DNA from: a bacterium BMS3Bbin09
GTDB lineage: Bacteria > Nitrospirota > Thermodesulfovibrionia > UBA6902
Direction of reading: 5' to 3'
NCBI GenBank assembly: GCA_002897915.1
Contig: BDTS01000100.1
Span: 1-38,885 of the forward strand
DNA: 38,885 nucleotides
Below the pieces are notes generated by a model. That model was not told where the DNA came from and ran no database searches. It was given only the letters and a program-made list of their open reading frames with translations. A program made the translations under genes and the position numbers. Below, piece after piece: positions 36,848 to 38,885 of the stretch; within the stretch, counting starts at the first letter, position 1; every line of letters starts with the position of its first letter.

Positions 36848-37933
36848 CTATTTCTTATTTTCTTCAGCTTTTCTGATCTTGTACGGGATATATCCGCAGA
36901 AGGGCTCTTCGTCCAGATAATCGCCGGTCACGGCGTATGCCCTTGCCCTGCAGCCGCCGCAGACGTTTATATATTCGCAGGAACCGCACTTGCCCTTGTA
37001 TTTCTTGAAATCTCTCATCTGCAGAAAAAGCTCAGAGTTTTCCCATATATCCTTGAAGGACTGTTCCCTTATGTTCCCGCCGGACTTTGGGAAATAACTG
37101 CAAGGCAGGACGTTGCCGTCAACGTCTATAAGAGCAATGACCTGTCCGGCTATGCATCCCTTGGCTCCGCCTGTCGAGAACTTGAGGCTCCTGCGCTCGA
37201 ACTTCTCCCCGTCCTTTTTCTGTTTCTGAAGTATCACCCTGTAATAGTGGGGCGCGCATGTTGGCCTTACGAGCAGGTCCTTTTCCTCTTTCTCCATTTC
37301 ATAATGCCATTCGAGCAGTTCTTCATAATCTTCTTTTGAGATCAATTCGTTCATCATATCCTCACCCCTGCCGGTAGGTACTATCATGAACATGTACCAT
37401 GCGGTGGCGCCGAGCTTCTTGGCGAGTTTGTAGACCTTGGAAATCTCGTCCTGGTTTCGTTTTGTAAAAGAAGAGTTTATAAGGAACTTGATGCCGTGTC
37501 TGTTGAATAATTCAGCAGCGTTCATGACGCCGTCAAAGGCGCCTTCCTGATTTCTAAAATTATCATGTACTGCAGCTGTTGAACCGTCCAGACTGAGTGA
37601 TACCATCTTGATCTCTGCCTCTTTCATCTTAAGGCAGTTCTCTTCAGTTACGAGCGATCCGTTGGTTGCCAGACACATGCGCAGGCCCTTATTGGTCCCG
37701 TATTTCGCGATATCAAAGACATCACTTCTCAACAGGGGTTCTCCGCCCGAAAGAACAATGACAGGTTTTGCATAACCAGCTATGTCGTCAAGAACTCTAT
37801 ATGCTTCTTCTGTCGGGAAGTCTGGATGCCCCTTGGCCTCCATCTCGGATGATGAACGGCAGTGCACGCAATTGAAGTTACACCTCCTTGTTATCTCCCA
37901 CGCTATCCATTTTGGCTCGAATTCTCTGATCAT
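36848..37933 (-). CDS. radical SAM/SPASM protein, AhbD/NirJ-like (haem biosynthesis family)
   Basis: [15 protein letters not shown] radical SAM Cys motif; SPASM region [31 protein letters not shown]. Confidence 0.85.
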   Translation of the reverse strand: MIREFEPKWIAWEITRRCNFNCVHCRSSSEMEAKGHPDFPTEEAYRVLDDIAGYAKPVIVLSGGEPLLRSDVFDIAKYGTNKGLRMCLATNGSLVTEENCLKMKEAEIKMVSLSLDGSTAAVHDNFRNQEGAFDGVMNAAELFNRHGIKFLINSSFTKRNQDEISKVYKLAKKLGATAWYMFMIVPTGRGEDMMNELISKEDYEELLEWHYEMEKEEKDLLVRPTCAPHYYRVILQKQKKDGEKFERRSLKFSTGGAKGCIAGQVIALIDVDGNVLPCSYFPKSGGNIREQSFKDIWENSELFLQMRDFKKYKGKCGSCEYINVCGGCRARAYAVTGDYLDEEPFCGYIPYKIRKAEENKK

Positions 37934-37977
37934 TAAATTTTCTATTTTTCTAATGGTTAACTTCTCAGACTGTTATT

Positions 37978-38885
37978 TTATATGAATCTAACAAAAACTT
38001 CATTTGACAATAAGAGCCCTTTTTGAGTGAGTCTGATATTGGTCTCATGCGAGCACTCCGAGCCTGCCTGCCTGCCGACAGGCACATTGGTCACGACCAG
38101 TCCGGCCTCCTGCAGCTCATGTATCTCTTTATCATAAAGTACTGGAAGGTTCATGTTGTAACGCCTTGAAAAGGCATCTATATTTATGCCTGCGGTCTTT
38201 CGGAGGCCGAGAAATATTGCCTCGGAAATGGCCTTTTCATGGGTTATTACCTCCGAGTGCTCGACAGGGCTTTTCTCTTCCGAGACAAGCCTCAGGTATT
38301 TGTCGAGATCGGACGTATTATACGACCTTGTATCATTTACAAAGGAGTGGGCACCTGTTCCGGCAGCGTAATAATCGCCCCTGTCCCAGCAATTGAGATT
38401 GTGCCTGCTGAAAGAGCCGGGCAGGGCGAAGTTCGATATCTCGTAATGGAGATAACCTGCTGACATTAGATATTTGATCGTATATTCATACATCTCGATG
38501 ATCAGCTCTTCATTGAGCATATCCTTCCTCCCCTTATCTAAGGGGAGGCGAAAGGAGGGGTTATTAATCTTCTGATGTAGTTGTGTGCCTTCCTCTACAG
38601 TCAGTTCATAAGCGGATATGTGGTCAGGCTTCAGACTGACTGCCTTTTCGAGCGTCCTCTTCCATGATTTAATATCCTGTCCCGGTATCCCGTATATCAG
38701 GTCTATTCCGATGTTCTCAAAGCCCGAGTCCCTTGCAAGCCTGACCGCCTCTTCGGCTTCAGACCCTGTATGTATCCTTCCGAGGAATGTTAGTTCATCA
38801 TTATTGAATGACTGGAACCCGATGCTTATTCTGTTTATACCGGCTGATCGTATACTTATAAGCTTGTCCCTGTCCAGTGTCCCCG
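37978..38885 (-). CDS. HemW/HemN-like radical SAM protein, 5'-truncated by window edge
   Basis: Frame is open from 38520 to the window edge: LISIRSAGINRISIGFQSFNNDELTFLGRIHTGSEAEEAVRLARDSGFENIGIDLIYGIPGQ...HISAYELTVEEGT; the track ORF only begins at an internal Met. Confidence 0.92.
   Translation of the reverse strand, partial: GTLDRDKLISIRSAGINRISIGFQSFNNDELTFLGRIHTGSEAEEAVRLARDSGFENIGIDLIYGIPGQDIKSWKRTLEKAVSLKPDHISAYELTVEEGTQLHQKINNPSFRLPLDKGRKDMLNEELIIEMYEYTIKYLMSAGYLHYEISNFALPGSFSRHNLNCWDRGDYYAAGTGAHSFVNDTRSYNTSDLDKYLRLVSEEKSPVEHSEVITHEKAISEAIFLGLRKTAGINIDAFSRRYNMNLPVLYDKEIHELQEAGLVVTNVPVGRQAGSECSHETNIRLTQKGLLLSNEVFVRFI
38062..38084. repeat. second, different palindromic element within hemW-like coding sequence
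   Basis: gcctgccTGCCTGccgaCAGGCA; translated as VPVGRQAG. Confidence 0.6.
38523..38562. repeat. palindromic element within hemW-like coding sequence
   Basis: CCTCCCCTTA tc TAAGGGGAGG followed by cgaaaggaggggtt. Confidence 0.75.

Noticed and set aside
1-38885. CRISPR arrays, tRNA or rRNA genes, transposases
   Set aside because: Scanned by eye; no regularly spaced direct repeats with spacers, no convincing cloverleaf/TpsiC signatures, no rRNA sequence and no transposase or integrase ORF.

Overview
The window is a bacterial chromosomal segment. I cannot place the taxon from sequence alone; gene content would fit an anaerobic or microaerophilic, metal- and sulfur-active lineage. From left to right it holds: ppdK (-); a PhnD-like periplasmic binding protein followed by a membrane GGDEF/EAL sensor with a periplasmic CXXCH motif; glyQ/glyS (-); nfu-like and mini heme-copper-oxidase-like genes; and a heavy-metal island at about 11-22.6 kb. 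The island contains SHOCT and Met-rich protein pairs at both ends, a CopZ-like protein, a YHS/thioredoxin-reductase-like fusion, an orphan histidine kinase, a dynamin-like GTPase, a split YeeE/YedE transporter, YHS proteins, a CopB-type P1B ATPase and a lycopene-cyclase-like membrane protein. To its right are DUF1858, an unusual AAA+/Fis regulator, an AMIN-amidase, an orphan EcfT, a D-aminoacylase and an AI-2E-type permease. A haem cluster follows on the minus strand (hemW-like, AhbD-like radical SAM, hemE, three signalling genes, hemH, hemG). The two strongest non-obvious observations are: (1) a fluoride (crcB) riboswitch whose 3' strand overlaps an intrinsic terminator directly in front of the dynamin-like GTPase gene; and (2) an in-frame UGA at the conserved Cys of the YeeE/YedE (DUF6691-like) half-transporter, followed by a bacterial SECIS-like hairpin, which implies a selenoprotein that ORF calling truncated.
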